A model generated the notes under the pieces. That model made no database searches. It saw only the letters and a list, made by a program, of their open reading frames with translations, and was not told the DNA's origin. A stretch of 64,000 bases of DNA from Vreelandella neptunia. Lineage in GTDB: Bacteria > Pseudomonadota > Gammaproteobacteria > Pseudomonadales > Halomonadaceae. The stretch is taken from positions 55,896 to 119,895 of the forward strand of contig NZ_JAKVTW010000016.1 in assembly GCF_022489065.1 (NCBI RefSeq), read 5' to 3'. This document shows positions 1-8,595 of this stretch, piece after piece. How positions within the stretch are numbered: the stretch's first letter is position 1; every line of letters starts with the position of its first letter. The position numbers and the translations under genes were made by a program.

Positions 1-2277
1 AACATCGCCTTTCACCGTGGCCATAACGATCTTGCCTTTGGCCTTGGTCTCTTCGCTCTTTTCGGCTTCGATATAAGGAATTAAGTAGGCCACCGCCTGC
101 TTCATTACGCGTGCCGATTTGACCACCTGAGGCAGAAACATTTTGCCGTCGCCAAATAAGTCGCCGACCACGTTCATGCCGTCCATCAAGGGGCCTTCGA
201 TGACCTCAATGGGGCGTTCCGCCTCGGCGCGGGCCTGTTCGGTATCATCTTCGATATAGACCGTAATACCTTTGACCAGCGCATGCTCAATACGCTTATT
301 GACTGGCCAGCTGCGCCACTCGAGATCCTCTTTTTTCGGAGCGCCGCTGCCGTCACCTTTATACTTATCGGCAATATCCAGCAGGCGCTCGGTGCCGTCG
401 CTGCGCCGGTTAAGCACAACATCTTCAACGGCATCGCGCAGCTCAGCGGGTAGGTCGTCATAAACGGCTAGCTGGCCCGCGTTGACGATGCCCATGGAGA
501 GGCCCGCGCGGATCGCATGATAAAGAAACGCCGAGTGAATCGCTTCGCGCACAGGGTTATTGCCGCGGAACGAGAACGAGACGTTAGAGACACCGCCCGA
601 GATCATCGCGTGGGGCAGGTTGTCACGAATCCACTGGGTGGCTTCGATAAAGTCGACTGCGTAGTTATTGTGCTCCTCAATACCGGTGGCAATGGCAAAG
701 ATATTGGGATCAAAAATGATGTCTTCGGCGGGAAAGCCGATCTCATCGACCAGCAGGCGATAGGCGCGCTGACAAATTTCGGTTTTGCGGGCGAAGGTGT
801 CTGCCTGGCCATCTTCGTCAAAGGCCATGACCACGATAGCAGCACCATAACGGCGACACTTGGTGGCTTGTTCACGGAAGGCGGCTTCGCCCTCTTTCAG
901 CGAAATGGAGTTCACCACCGCTTTGCCCTGAACGCACTTCAGGCCCGCTTCGATGATCTCCCACTTGGAGGAGTCGATCATAATCGGCACGCGAGCGATG
1001 TCCGGCTCACCAGCGATCAAGTTTAGAAAGCGCTCCATGGCTTCCTTGGACTCGAGCATGCCCTCGTCCATATTAATATCGATCACCTGGGCGCCGCTTT
1101 CGACTTGCTCCAGGGCGACTTCTAACGCCGTGGTGAAGTCCTCTTCCACGATCAACCGCTTAAAGCGTGCCGAGCCGGTGACGTTAGTGCGCTCGCCGAC
1201 GTTAACGAATAGCGAGTCGGCTTCAATGTTAAACGGCTCTAGTCCGGATAGACGGCAGGCGCGGCTGCGCTCAGGAATGACTCGGGGAGCCATATCGCGA
1301 ACGGAATCGGCAATTGCCCGGATATGCTCAGGCGTTGAGCCGCAGCAGCCGCCAATAATATTGACCAGGCCGCTTGCCGCAAACTCGCTGACGATCTCCG
1401 ACATCTCTTCCGGCGTTTGGTCGTACTCACCAAACTCATTGGGTAGCCCTGCATTGGGGTGAGCAGAGACAAAGGTGTCGGCCTTGGTAGAAAGTTCTTC
1501 AAGATAGGGGCGAAGCTCTTCTGCACCCAACGCGCAGTTTAAGCCCACTGACAACGGCTGGGCGTGGCGGATAGAGTTCCAGAACGCTTCGGTGGTTTGC
1601 CCGGAGAGGGTACGACCGGAGGCATCGGTGATCGTGCCGGAGATCATTACCGGCAATCGCTCGCCGCGATCATCGAACAGCTCTTCCAGGGCGTAAATCG
1701 CCGCTTTAGCATTGAGCGTGTCGAAGATGGTTTCGATCATGATTAGATCGGCACCGCCCGCAATCAGCGCTTCGGCGGCTTCATAGTAATTCTCGCGAAG
1801 CTCATCAAAGGTGACGTTACGCTTGGCAGGGTCATTCACATCTGGCGATAGCGACGCGGTGCGCGAGGTGGGGCCTAACACACCTGCTACATAGCGGGGC
1901 ACGCCGGTTTCAGCGGCAACGGCATCGCACACTTCACGGGCCAGGCGCGCGGACTCGCGGTTGAGCTCAACCACCAGCGCTTCCATGCCGTAATCGGACT
2001 GTGACAGCTGGGTGCTGTTAAAAGTATTGGTCTCAATAATGTCCGCGCCGGCTTCTAAGTAGTCGCGGTGAATGCGCGCAACGACGTCAGGGCAGGTGAG
2101 TGCGAGCAGATCATTATTACCTTTTAGATCTGAGGGCCAGTCGCTGAACCGTTCGCCACGAAAATCCTCCTCGCTCAACTGGGCATTCTGCAGCATGGTG
2201 CCCATGCCGCCGTCCAGAATCAGGATGCGTTCAGCAAGGCGTTGGGTGAGGGTTGCGATCAAAGCACTATCAGCCAT
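1..2277 (-). CDS. metH: Cobalamin-dependent methionine synthase, N-terminal part (cut by window edge)
   Basis: Transfers a methyl group from methyltetrahydrofolate to homocysteine through cobalamin, giving methionine in the cytoplasm. The frame is open from the ATG at 2277 to the window edge, exactly 759 codons; E. coli MetH has about 1,230. The start reads [17 protein letters not shown], then DGGMGTMLQ typical of the homocysteine-binding domain. The zinc-ligand motif [12 protein letters not shown] lies near residue 307. The pterin-binding and cobalamin cap regions follow. The visible part stops at MATVKGDV, immediately before the expected DVHDIGKN motif with the cobalt-binding histidine, so the B12 Rossmann and activation domains lie outside the window. 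The gene is divergent from nfuA. I see no cobalamin or SAH riboswitch in the 5' region. The family call is very safe. Confidence 0.97.
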   Translation of the reverse strand, partial: MADSALIATLTQRLAERILILDGGMGTMLQNAQLSEEDFRGERFSDWPSDLKGNNDLLALTCPDVVARIHRDYLEAGADIIETNTFNSTQLSQSDYGMEALVVELNRESARLAREVCDAVAAETGVPRYVAGVLGPTSRTASLSPDVNDPAKRNVTFDELRENYYEAAEALIAGGADLIMIETIFDTLNAKAAIYALEELFDDRGERLPVMISGTITDASGRTLSGQTTEAFWNSIRHAQPLSVGLNCALGAEELRPYLEELSTKADTFVSAHPNAGLPNEFGEYDQTPEEMSEIVSEFAASGLVNIIGGCCGSTPEHIRAIADSVRDMAPRVIPERSRACRLSGLEPFNIEADSLFVNVGERTNVTGSARFKRLIVEEDFTTALEVALEQVESGAQVIDINMDEGMLESKEAMERFLNLIAGEPDIARVPIMIDSSKWEIIEAGLKCVQGKAVVNSISLKEGEAAFREQATKCRRYGAAIVVMAFDEDGQADTFARKTEICQRAYRLLVDEIGFPAEDIIFDPNIFAIATGIEEHNNYAVDFIEATQWIRDNLPHAMISGGVSNVSFSFRGNNPVREAIHSAFLYHAIRAGLSMGIVNAGQLAVYDDLPAELRDAVEDVVLNRRSDGTERLLDIADKYKGDGSGAPKKEDLEWRSWPVNKRIEHALVKGITVYIEDDTEQARAEAERPIEVIEGPLMDGMNVVGDLFGDGKMFLPQVVKSARVMKQAVAYLIPYIEAEKSEETKAKGKIVMATVKGDV

Positions 2278-2591
2278 GGCAGGGGAAGTTCTCCAGCGTC
2301 ACAGTCGTCAAAGGGGATGTTGTTATCGTCGGAAAAGCAGCATCAGTCATTACAAGGCGCGTAATGATAACAAAAGCGAGTGCAAAACGCCCCCTCAAGC
2401 GCCCTCTACAGTGGATAATCGCCGCTATACGGTGCATATAAAAAGATAATGAACGATATGCGCCTAGGAAAGTAATGTTCAAATAGCCTACTAAAACAGT
2501 CGGGATTGTGTCAGCGCCCGGATTTGCTTACCATAGACGCAAATGACATGTGAAGTGGCGCCGCCACTACCACGGGAGGAAGACAGCCCTC
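2278..2591. other. Intergenic region between divergent metH and nfuA
   Basis: This 314-base gap holds the promoters of metH (minus) and nfuA (plus). Short ORFs here do not resemble proteins. A plausible sigma70 promoter for nfuA is listed separately. I looked for a cobalamin or SAH riboswitch ahead of metH and could not recognise conserved core elements. Confidence 0.6.
2506..2534 (+). promoter_or_regulatory. Possible sigma70 promoter of nfuA
   Basis: TTGTGT at 2506-2511 and TACCAT at 2529-2534 are 17 bp apart, each matching the consensus at four of six positions. They lie about 60 bases upstream of the nfuA start. Weak match; inferred only. Confidence 0.3.
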
Positions 2592-3215
2592 ATGACCACG
2601 ACTAGCGAAAAAGAGACCAATATCGATACCCAAGGTATTGATATTACCAATAGTGCGCAAGAGTACCTGGCAGAACTGCTGGAAAAGCAGAACGTTGAAG
2701 GGATTGCTGTGCGCATCTTTATTACCCAGCCAGGCACGCCTTACGCCGAAACCTGTTTGGCCTATTGCCGCCCTGGGGAAGAAGAGCCTACTGACGTTAC
2801 CCTAGAGCTTGAGAAAATTAACGTATTTCTCGACAAGAACAGCTTGGCGTTTCTGGAAGAGGCGGTGGTGGATTTCAACGCCGACCGCATGGGCGGCCAG
2901 CTGACGATCAAAGCGCCCAACGCTAAAATGCCCAAGGTCAACGCTGACAGCCCGCTTGAAGACCGTATTAATTACGTGCTTTACAGCGAAATCAACCCAG
3001 GCTTGGCAGCCCACGGCGGCGAGATCAAGCTGGTAGAGCTCACCGAGGAGCAGTACGCCATCTTAGCCTTTGGCGGCGGTTGCCAGGGCTGTGCAGCGGT
3101 TGATCTAACCCTGAAGGATGGCGTTGAGAAAACCCTCATGGAGCGTATCCCGGAGCTTGCCGGTATTCGCGATGTTACAGATCATACGGATACTACTAAC
3201 GCTTATTATCGTTAA
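2592..3215 (+). CDS. nfuA: Fe-S cluster carrier protein NfuA
   Basis: Carries a [4Fe-4S] cluster and delivers it to apo-proteins in the cytoplasm, especially under oxidative stress or iron limitation. The 207-residue protein has an N-terminal degenerate A-type domain (about 1-100) and a C-terminal Nfu domain with the cluster-binding CxxC in [17 protein letters not shown]. The start at 2592 ([10 protein letters not shown]) is chosen because GGGAGGA at 2574-2580 lies 11 bases upstream; a longer in-frame ORF from 2550 has no such site. It is followed by a strong terminator. Another Fe-S assembly gene, sufE, lies 2.6 kb downstream on the same strand, with the KfrA/recombinase pair between them. 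Confidence 0.95.
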   Translation: MTTTSEKETNIDTQGIDITNSAQEYLAELLEKQNVEGIAVRIFITQPGTPYAETCLAYCRPGEEEPTDVTLELEKINVFLDKNSLAFLEEAVVDFNADRMGGQLTIKAPNAKMPKVNADSPLEDRINYVLYSEINPGLAAHGGEIKLVELTEEQYAILAFGGGCQGCAAVDLTLKDGVEKTLMERIPELAGIRDVTDHTDTTNAYYR

Positions 3216-3242
3216 TAAGCCGTCAAGGCAGTAGATCTATAA

Positions 3243-3275
3243 AACGGCCACCTCAGACGAGGTGGCCGTTTTTTT
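3243..3275 (+). terminator. Rho-independent terminator of nfuA
   Basis: A perfect 12-bp stem (AACGGCCACCTC at 3243-3254 with its complement at 3259-3270), a 4-base AGAC loop, and a run of T ending at 3275. It separates nfuA from the convergent KfrA-like gene. Confidence 0.92.
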
Positions 3276-3291
3276 GTCTATGCAATCTACG

Positions 3292-4332
3292 TTAATGTTT
3301 TGGCGTTGACTGCTTTTCTGTCAAAGAGGCGGGCAGGTCGGTGAGCTGTTGCTGAAGGGCTTCCATCCGATTCCAGAGTTTCTCTTGCCACGCTTGTTGT
3401 AGCGCGGTTTCACGCTCTACATGCTGTTGGGCTTGGTCACTTAGCGCTGTTTTTGCCTCATCTAGCTGCTGGGATAGTACATGCAGCTGCTTTTCCAATG
3501 ATGTGACTTGCTGCTTCTGCTCATTAAGCTGTTGCTCGCGTTCGCTGGTCTCCAGCTGCAATTGATGCAGAGCCTGCTGCTTAGTCTTTAGCTCCTGGCT
3601 CAATGTCTCAATACGCTGCTCAGATTGCTGATGGCGTTTTTGGTAACCCTTCTCCTCCTGGGCGCGTGCCTGTTGAGCACTATCTAACATCGCCATCAGT
3701 CTTCCTTCCGCCGCTTCATGACGCAGCTCTTCCTGCGAAAGCCGCTGCTCCCACGCTGCCTGCTGCTCTTTGAGATCCCGGCTATGGGTCTCGCGCTGAG
3801 TCTCTATCTGAGCTTCTAGCTGCTGATTGACCTGTTTCAATTGGGCGATGTCTTTCTGTGTCGTTTCAGCCAACTGGTGCCAGTGGTGTTCACTGGTCTG
3901 ACTGGCAGCCAGTTCACGGTTTAACGCCTCTATGCGCTGTTCCATGTGGCGTAAGTGCTCGGCAAGCGCGCTTTCACGCTGTTCGGCGTTAGCCGCTTGC
4001 TGTTTAGCATCCTCTGCGTCTTGCTGGGCATCTGCCACTTGTCGGTTGGCATCCTCGCGATAGTGGAGCAGTGCTTGATTAGCCACGTCTTGGGCCTCGC
4101 GCCACAGCTCGCTTGCCTTCGTTACGATAACTTCTGGGACGCCCTTAGGGGGTGGAACATCGCGATTTTGTTCGCGCTCGCTACGCCACAGGCGGAAGTG
4201 GTCGCTGATGGTAGTAAAGCTGCCAGTGCCCAACACATCACGAATACGCTGCACGCTCGGGGTATCACCTCGCGTGAGCAGCTCATCAATAGCTTGCTGA
4301 ACATCACTGTACTGAATGCCGTTGCGGGCCAT
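3292..4332 (-). CDS. KfrA-like DNA-binding protein with long coiled coil
   Basis: The 346-residue protein starts MARNGIQYSDVQQAIDELL and continues with a helix-turn-helix-like stretch (SVQRIRDVLGTGSFTTISDH, about 26-45), the pattern of the KfrA N-terminal DNA-binding domain. From about residue 75 to 335 it is an uninterrupted Gln/Glu/Ala-rich coiled coil. KfrA of RK2-type plasmids is an autoregulator with a similar layout that may support segregation. Here the gene is chromosomal and diverges from a tyrosine recombinase (start 4530), with an AT-rich palindrome-rich gap between them that is the obvious place for its operator. It could be the repressor or an architectural partner of the recombinase; that is inference. 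No catalytic domain is visible. Confidence 0.8.
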   Translation of the reverse strand: MARNGIQYSDVQQAIDELLTRGDTPSVQRIRDVLGTGSFTTISDHFRLWRSEREQNRDVPPPKGVPEVIVTKASELWREAQDVANQALLHYREDANRQVADAQQDAEDAKQQAANAEQRESALAEHLRHMEQRIEALNRELAASQTSEHHWHQLAETTQKDIAQLKQVNQQLEAQIETQRETHSRDLKEQQAAWEQRLSQEELRHEAAEGRLMAMLDSAQQARAQEEKGYQKRHQQSEQRIETLSQELKTKQQALHQLQLETSEREQQLNEQKQQVTSLEKQLHVLSQQLDEAKTALSDQAQQHVERETALQQAWQEKLWNRMEALQQQLTDLPASLTEKQSTPKH

Positions 4333-4382
4333 GCGTGTTCCTTGTGGGAGTTTATATAGCGGCTATTGTCGGGATTCAGTCA

Positions 4383-4422
4383 GTAATATGCAATTATTAC
4401 GTATTGCATATTACGTAATAAT
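4383..4422. repeat. Two interlocked inverted repeats in the KfrA/recombinase intergenic region
   Basis: The first repeat has 12-bp arms (GTAATATGCAAT at 4383-4394, complement at 4403-4414) and an 8-base spacer. The second has 11-bp arms (ATTATTACGTA at 4393-4403, complement at 4412-4422), also with an 8-base spacer. They are offset by 10 bases, one helical turn, and the perfect palindrome TTACGTAA sits at 4411-4418. This could be a multimeric operator for the KfrA-like protein or a core recombination site. Confidence 0.85.
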
Positions 4423-4438
4423 ATTTATCATAAGATAC

Positions 4439-4474
4439 ATAAATTCAAGATTACCCGTATTATCTTGAATTTAT
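4439..4474. repeat. 36-bp palindrome with 13-bp arms, lox-like geometry
   Basis: Perfect 13-bp arms (ATAAATTCAAGAT at 4439-4451 and its complement at 4462-4474) flank a 10-base asymmetric spacer (TACCCGTATT). It lies 55 bases upstream of the recombinase start. The geometry resembles tyrosine recombinase core sites such as loxP (13-8-13) but the spacer is 10. There is no T-run, so it is not a terminator. Confidence 0.85.
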
Positions 4475-4529
4475 CCTGCAGTAACGACACACTTTCAAGC
4501 TAGACAGCTGTTTAAAAGGATACTAATGC

Positions 4530-5732
4530 ATGCCGAGTAAGCTAATGCCTGAGGTCATAACGCAAAAGCCACAGGAAAACGCGCTCTCAAGTGGTCAACT
4601 TGGCGGCAGAATCAACGCAGAAAATGATGTTCAGGCGGTCACGGCTTGGCTTAACGAGTACAATGATAGCCCGCAAACCTGGAAGGCGTACCGTCGAGAG
4701 TCGGAGCGGCTTTTACTTTGGCTGGCGAGCCAACGACTCACATTTTCAGATATAAACCGCGAGCTATTACGCCAGTTCGAAGCTTTTCTGGCTGACCCTC
4801 AGCCAAGCGAGCAGTGGGTAGGCGCCTCGAAGCCACGCGATCACCCAGCGTGGCGGCCGTTTCGTGGGCCCTTATCGCCCGCTAGCCGACGCCAGAGCCT
4901 GGTGATACTGCAAAGTATGTTTGGCTGGTTAGTAGAAGCAGGGTGGGTTTATCACAATCCATTCCGGTTGATGCGGGACAAATCGCGCCGCCTGAATAAC
5001 CAGGCAGCACGTATAGAGCGCTATTTAGAGAGCGAGCTATGGGCGTGGCTATGGCGTTGGCTCAATGACCCCATCGCCGCGGCAAGGGGCAGCCGGGAGT
5101 ATTTTGAACATCAACGGCGGCGCTTTATCTTTGGCTTTGCCTACCTGCTTGCGCCACGCATCAGTGAAATGGCGGAAGCACGCATGGGTGATTTTCAACA
5201 CAGTGAAGGGCGCTGGTGGTGGAACGTAGTTGGCAAGGGCAGTAAGGTGGCGCGCATCCCACTACCTGACGATATGCTGGATTGCCTTTACCAGTGGAGG
5301 CAGGCGCTGGATTTGCCTGATCAACCAAGTGAGCTAGAAACGAATGCGCCGGTGTTACGCGCCCTGGATGGTCAGCGCGGACTCGGGCATAACCAGCTTT
5401 ATCGGCTAATTAGAGCGACGTTTCAAGAAGCGGCACAGGCGCTTGAAGAGAACGCCGGCAGCCCACAACACGTCACCGCACTTCGCCAAGCAACGCCCCA
5501 CTGGTTACGGCATACCTCGATTACACATCAAGCTCAGTCAGGCATTAGCCTGCGTCATTTAGCGGAAAGCGCCCGGCACGCTCGTCTCGATACCACCTCC
5601 CGTTACCTGCATACCGAAGACATTGAGTGGCACAGTGAGCAGCAGCGTCATCGCTTAAATCGTTCAGATAACAATTCACACCCTGAAGGTTCCCTTAAGG
5701 TGCCGTTGAGTCGTTATAATGGGGCTGATTGA
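4530..5732 (+). CDS. Tyrosine recombinase (site-specific integrase family)
   Basis: A 400-residue protein with a SAM-like core-binding domain (about 30-165) and a C-terminal catalytic domain. All catalytic residues are visible: R210 (LAPRISEM), K239 (GKGSKVARIPLP), H324 and R327 (HWLRHTSITH), H350 (ARHARLD) and nucleophile Y359 (TSRYLHTE), so the enzyme should be active. It is not XerC or XerD by length or local sequence, and no phage, integron or transposon genes surround it. It diverges from the KfrA-like gene across palindromes that could be its targets. sufE follows 82 bases downstream on the same strand. The ORF begins ATG at 4530 with AAAGGATA about 13 bases upstream. The substrate is unknown. 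Confidence 0.9.
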   Translation: MPSKLMPEVITQKPQENALSSGQLGGRINAENDVQAVTAWLNEYNDSPQTWKAYRRESERLLLWLASQRLTFSDINRELLRQFEAFLADPQPSEQWVGASKPRDHPAWRPFRGPLSPASRRQSLVILQSMFGWLVEAGWVYHNPFRLMRDKSRRLNNQAARIERYLESELWAWLWRWLNDPIAAARGSREYFEHQRRRFIFGFAYLLAPRISEMAEARMGDFQHSEGRWWWNVVGKGSKVARIPLPDDMLDCLYQWRQALDLPDQPSELETNAPVLRALDGQRGLGHNQLYRLIRATFQEAAQALEENAGSPQHVTALRQATPHWLRHTSITHQAQSGISLRHLAESARHARLDTTSRYLHTEDIEWHSEQQRHRLNRSDNNSHPEGSLKVPLSRYNGAD

Positions 5733-5814
5733 TACTCTCTTGGAGAGCACGTATTTAACAGAGTGTCTTTAAAGAAATATCTTAGTAAAAATACTATCGC
5801 AAAAAGGAAATACC

Positions 5815-6231
5815 ATGAGCACTTCCGGCGCCGAGCAGGCCCAGCAAGAGCTGATTGAAGATTTCGAAATATTTGATAACTGGATGGACCGTTACCAATA
5901 CATTATCGATATGGGTAAACAGCTGCCTGAGTTTCCCGATGAGTGGAAAGTCGAGGAATTTAAAATTCAGGGCTGCCAGTCAAATGTATGGATGCGGCAC
6001 CAGGAGGAGGGCGATAAGCTGATTTTTAAGGCGACGTCCGATGCCGCTATTGTGTCAGGGCTGATCGCTGTTCTACTTCGAATCTACAGCGATCGCACGG
6101 CCGCTGAAATTCGTGCGACCGAGCCTCATTTTTTGGCGGACTTAGGCTTAGATAAGCACCTTTCGCCAACGCGCAGCAATGGCCTGCACGCCATGCTCGA
6201 AAAGATTTATACAGTTGCGCAGCAAAAGTAG
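5815..6231 (+). CDS. sufE: Cysteine desulfuration protein SufE
   Basis: Accepts persulfide sulfur from a cysteine desulfurase (SufS or CsdA) and passes it to the Fe-S scaffold in the cytoplasm. Length 138 residues, normal for SufE/CsdE. The acceptor cysteine is in the hallmark motif FKIQGCQSNVWM (about residues 47-58). A clear ribosome site, AAAAAGGAA, precedes the ATG by five bases. It stands alone, without sufS or sufBCD beside it, and is convergent with yidD six bases away. SufE and CsdE cannot be separated safely from sequence alone. Confidence 0.92.
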   Translation: MSTSGAEQAQQELIEDFEIFDNWMDRYQYIIDMGKQLPEFPDEWKVEEFKIQGCQSNVWMRHQEEGDKLIFKATSDAAIVSGLIAVLLRIYSDRTAAEIRATEPHFLADLGLDKHLSPTRSNGLHAMLEKIYTVAQQK

Positions 6232-6237
6232 AAGAAG

Positions 6238-6582
6238 CTAGCGAGGCGGATGGTCATTGCAGCAGGGCGGAGTGGCATCCTCGTCTTCGCGACACAGCTG
6301 CTCGCTGCGACCACCGGGAACCGGATCCATCCCACCAGGGCTGCCTGGGTGGCACTTTACAATGCGCTTGACGGCCATCCAGCCACCTTTTATTGGCCCA
6401 TGCACTTGAATCGCCTCAACCGTATAGGACGAGCAGCTCGGCCAGAAACGACAACGTGGCCCCAAAAGGGGGCTAATCGTATATTGGTAAGTTTTAACGC
6501 CGCCAATCATCACTTTTGCCAATACCCTGCGTGGTGCTGATAGCAGTGTCGTTAGCCAGCGTTTTTTGGCGAGCCGTTTCAT
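6238..6582 (-). CDS. yidD: YidD-family membrane protein insertion factor, in a zur-hisI operon
   Basis: A small protein (114 residues) of the YidD family, which assists YidC-dependent insertion of inner-membrane proteins. The hallmark stretches are [20 protein letters not shown], a VEAIQVHG segment and [15 protein letters not shown]. The N terminus is basic and amphipathic. The tail is unusual: after PGG it continues [20 protein letters not shown], adding three Cys and a His that could bind metal. YidD normally sits between rnpA and yidC, but here it is the last gene of a zur-hisI-yidD unit, two bases after the hisI stop. This suggests a second, zinc-linked copy; the presence of another copy cannot be checked here. 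Confidence 0.88.
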   Translation of the reverse strand: MKRLAKKRWLTTLLSAPRRVLAKVMIGGVKTYQYTISPLLGPRCRFWPSCSSYTVEAIQVHGPIKGGWMAVKRIVKCHPGSPGGMDPVPGGRSEQLCREDEDATPPCCNDHPPR

Positions 6583-6584
6583 GA

Positions 6585-7061
6585 CTAAGATGAGGCTTTG
6601 TTGCCGTAGAGGTCGTCGGGGTCAATCAGCGGGGTGCAGGTGATCGCCGCTTTTTGACCATCCACGGCAATATAGAAACAGCTGCGACGCCCGGTGTGGC
6701 AAGCAGGGCCCGTTTGTTCAACTTGCAATAATAGCGTATCGCCATCGCAATCAAGTGCGGCAGAGATAAGCCGTTGTTGTTGACCTGAGGACTCACCCTT
6801 ACGCCACAGTTTTTGTCGTGAGCGCGAGTAGTAGCAGACACGCTGAGTCGTTAACGTCTCTTCGAGCGCCTGTCGATTCATCCATGCCATCATCAAAACT
6901 TCTTTGGAGTCATGCTGCTGGGCAATGGCAGGAATCAAGCCATCGCTATTAAATCGAACCGCCGCCAGTAGGGTGGCGACAGCGGGAAGGCTATCATCAG
7001 GCGTAGCACGCTCTAGCTGCTTAAAAAGGACATCCGGAGCCACTTGCTCAAAGCGGGACAT
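6585..7061 (-). CDS. hisI: Phosphoribosyl-AMP cyclohydrolase, stand-alone HisI
   Basis: Opens the purine ring of phosphoribosyl-AMP, the third step of histidine synthesis. The 158-residue protein has the canonical motifs: [26 protein letters not shown], then [20 protein letters not shown] with the Mg-binding aspartates, and the zinc cysteines in [13 protein letters not shown]. It has an extra N-terminal stretch of roughly 30-40 residues compared with the core fold. It lies 28 bases downstream of zur and just ahead of yidD, not in a his operon. In several gammaproteobacteria a second hisI is part of the zinc-starvation (Zur) regulon, so this is probably that kind of paralog. That is inference from context. 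Confidence 0.92.
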   Translation of the reverse strand: MSRFEQVAPDVLFKQLERATPDDSLPAVATLLAAVRFNSDGLIPAIAQQHDSKEVLMMAWMNRQALEETLTTQRVCYYSRSRQKLWRKGESSGQQQRLISAALDCDGDTLLLQVEQTGPACHTGRRSCFYIAVDGQKAAITCTPLIDPDDLYGNKASS

Positions 7062-7089
7062 AGTATTTACTCGCTAGCTGTTCAGCACA

Positions 7090-7536
7090 TTAGCTTGTTC
7101 GACAATCTTGGCAGAGCCCCTGGAGCTCTATCGTTTGGCGCTCAACGTTAAACCCTTGGCTTTTTGCCAGCGCCGCCAACTGATCGCTTATCTCGTCTAA
7201 ATGCAGCTCTTCCACATAGCCACAGTGACGACAAATAAGCAGCTGAAAGCCATGCACATGCTCAGGACATGCACAGGCCACGTAAGAATTCTGTGACTCT
7301 ATTCGATGAACCAGGCCTTGATCAATCAAGAACTCAAGCGCTCGGTAAACCGTCGGCGGCCGCGCAGCTGCGTGCTCGGTAGAGAGCTTGTCGAGCAAGT
7401 CATACGCCTTAAGCCCACCACCATTTTCGGCAATAAGCTCAAGCACGCGTCGGCGGATGGGGGTGAAACGAACGCCACGAATATGGCATTGAGACTCCGC
7501 CTGCTGCAGTAGTGTATTTGCTTGGGTCATGGGCAA
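7090..7536 (-). CDS. zur: Zinc uptake regulator Zur (Fur family)
   Basis: A zinc-sensing repressor. The 148-residue protein has the Fur-family winged helix (VRFTPIRRRVLELI, then ARPPTVYRALEFLIDQGLVH, about 20-75). Metal sites follow: CACPEHVHGF, the CxxC pair in LICRHCGYVEE, and the C-terminal GLCQDC. The layout fits Zur rather than Fur or PerR, notably the VHRIESQNSY segment and the late CxxC. It starts an apparent operon zur-hisI-yidD, with gaps of 28 and 2 bases. I could not find a clear AT-rich Zur palindrome in the 60 bases upstream. If autoregulated, the operator may be degenerate or further upstream. Confidence 0.93.
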   Translation of the reverse strand: MPMTQANTLLQQAESQCHIRGVRFTPIRRRVLELIAENGGGLKAYDLLDKLSTEHAAARPPTVYRALEFLIDQGLVHRIESQNSYVACACPEHVHGFQLLICRHCGYVEELHLDEISDQLAALAKSQGFNVERQTIELQGLCQDCRTS

Positions 7537-7596
7537 CTCGTTGAACGTGGTTAGCCTGAACTTGCGTCAATAAGCTCTCGTCACTGGGTCAACAGT

Positions 7597-8595
7597 CTAC
7601 GCGCTGGCGGAGGAGGTGTCAGGGCTTTCTACCAGCTCACTTTGGCGAGCAAAATGGTGCTGTGCAAAAGCAACACGCTCTTTTGCGGGCACGCCATCCG
7701 GCTGTCGCTCAATCAGATCAAGGCGGCGGCGTAAGCCTTCCCCATTGGTCATTTGAATCGCCAGTCCTGGCCTGGCATTGAGCTCAAGTAGCATCGGCCC
7801 ATGCTGGCGATCCAACACCATATCGGTACCCAGATAACCCAGCCCGGTCATCTCATAACAGCCGGCGGCCAGATTAAGCAGTGTTTCCCACTGTGGCACG
7901 ACCAAGCTTGCCAGATCGTGCCCCGTGTCGGGGTGGCTAAAACAGGGGCGGTCAAATTGAACAGCGCGCAATGCAGCGCCGGTCGCGATATTCAAACCAA
8001 CGCCTACCGCCCCCTGGTGCAGGTTAGCCTTGCCATCAGAGGCTGCCGTAGAGAGACGCATCATGGCCATAACGGGATAGCCCTTAAAGACGATAACCCG
8101 AATATCGGGAACCCCTTCATAGGTGTAATCCATCAGGCTTTCATCAAAATTAATCAGTGTTTCAATGACTGCCACATCGGGTGAGCCGCCCAACGAGTAG
8201 AGCCCCGATAGGATATTCGACACATGCCGCTCGACATCGGTAAGCGTTAGCTTGACACCACTTGGCTTGATAAAGGCGTTATCCTCCACCTTTTCAATCA
8301 CCAGAATGCCCTTGCCGCCGCTTCCCTTTGCAGGCTTGATAACAAAGCCTGCGTGGCCCGTGAGCATTGCACCAATGTGTTTAACGCCAAACTGGGTCGT
8401 TACAGTTCCAATCAGCTCTGGCGTGGTAATGCCGTACTGCTGGGCCAGCAGCTTGGTTTTAAGCTTGTCATCCACTAATGGATAAAGTCGGCGTTTGTTA
8501 TAGCGGCCAATATAGCGAATATTGCGCCGATTCATGCCAATAATGCCTTTATCACGCAAGCGCGTTGGCCAGGTCCAATTGTTAAACCAACTCAT
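7597..8595 (-). CDS. ATP-grasp alpha-L-glutamate ligase-like protein
   Basis: A 332-residue cytoplasmic ATP-grasp enzyme of the RimK-related group. These enzymes join an amino acid to a carboxylate with ATP. The ATP-binding loop FVIKPAKGSGGKGILVIE (about 95-112) and the metal-binding MLLELNARPGLAIQM near residue 270 are clear. The N terminus (KGIIGMNRRNIRYI) is typical of the subgroup found next to inactive transglutaminase/7TM proteins. Its start overlaps the stop of that gene (ATGA), so the two are translationally coupled. The substrate is unknown; the neighbours suggest an envelope or peptide modification linked to the protease-like lipoprotein upstream. Confidence 0.88.
   Translation of the reverse strand: MSWFNNWTWPTRLRDKGIIGMNRRNIRYIGRYNKRRLYPLVDDKLKTKLLAQQYGITTPELIGTVTTQFGVKHIGAMLTGHAGFVIKPAKGSGGKGILVIEKVEDNAFIKPSGVKLTLTDVERHVSNILSGLYSLGGSPDVAVIETLINFDESLMDYTYEGVPDIRVIVFKGYPVMAMMRLSTAASDGKANLHQGAVGVGLNIATGAALRAVQFDRPCFSHPDTGHDLASLVVPQWETLLNLAAGCYEMTGLGYLGTDMVLDRQHGPMLLELNARPGLAIQMTNGEGLRRRLDLIERQPDGVPAKERVAFAQHHFARQSELVESPDTSSASA

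Noticed and set aside
517..1026. 169-codon plus-strand open frame inside metH
   Set aside because: It is fully opposite metH, reads through conserved MetH motifs in reverse and has no family pattern.
2278..2591. Possible cobalamin or SAH riboswitch ahead of metH
   Set aside because: No recognisable core elements or paired stems of either class could be read.
4333..4529. XerCD dif site in the AT-rich gap
   Set aside because: The arms do not match the known dif consensus, and the spacers are 8 or 10 rather than 6.
7537..7596. Zur operator before zur
   Set aside because: No AT-rich palindrome close to the Zur consensus is visible in the short gap.
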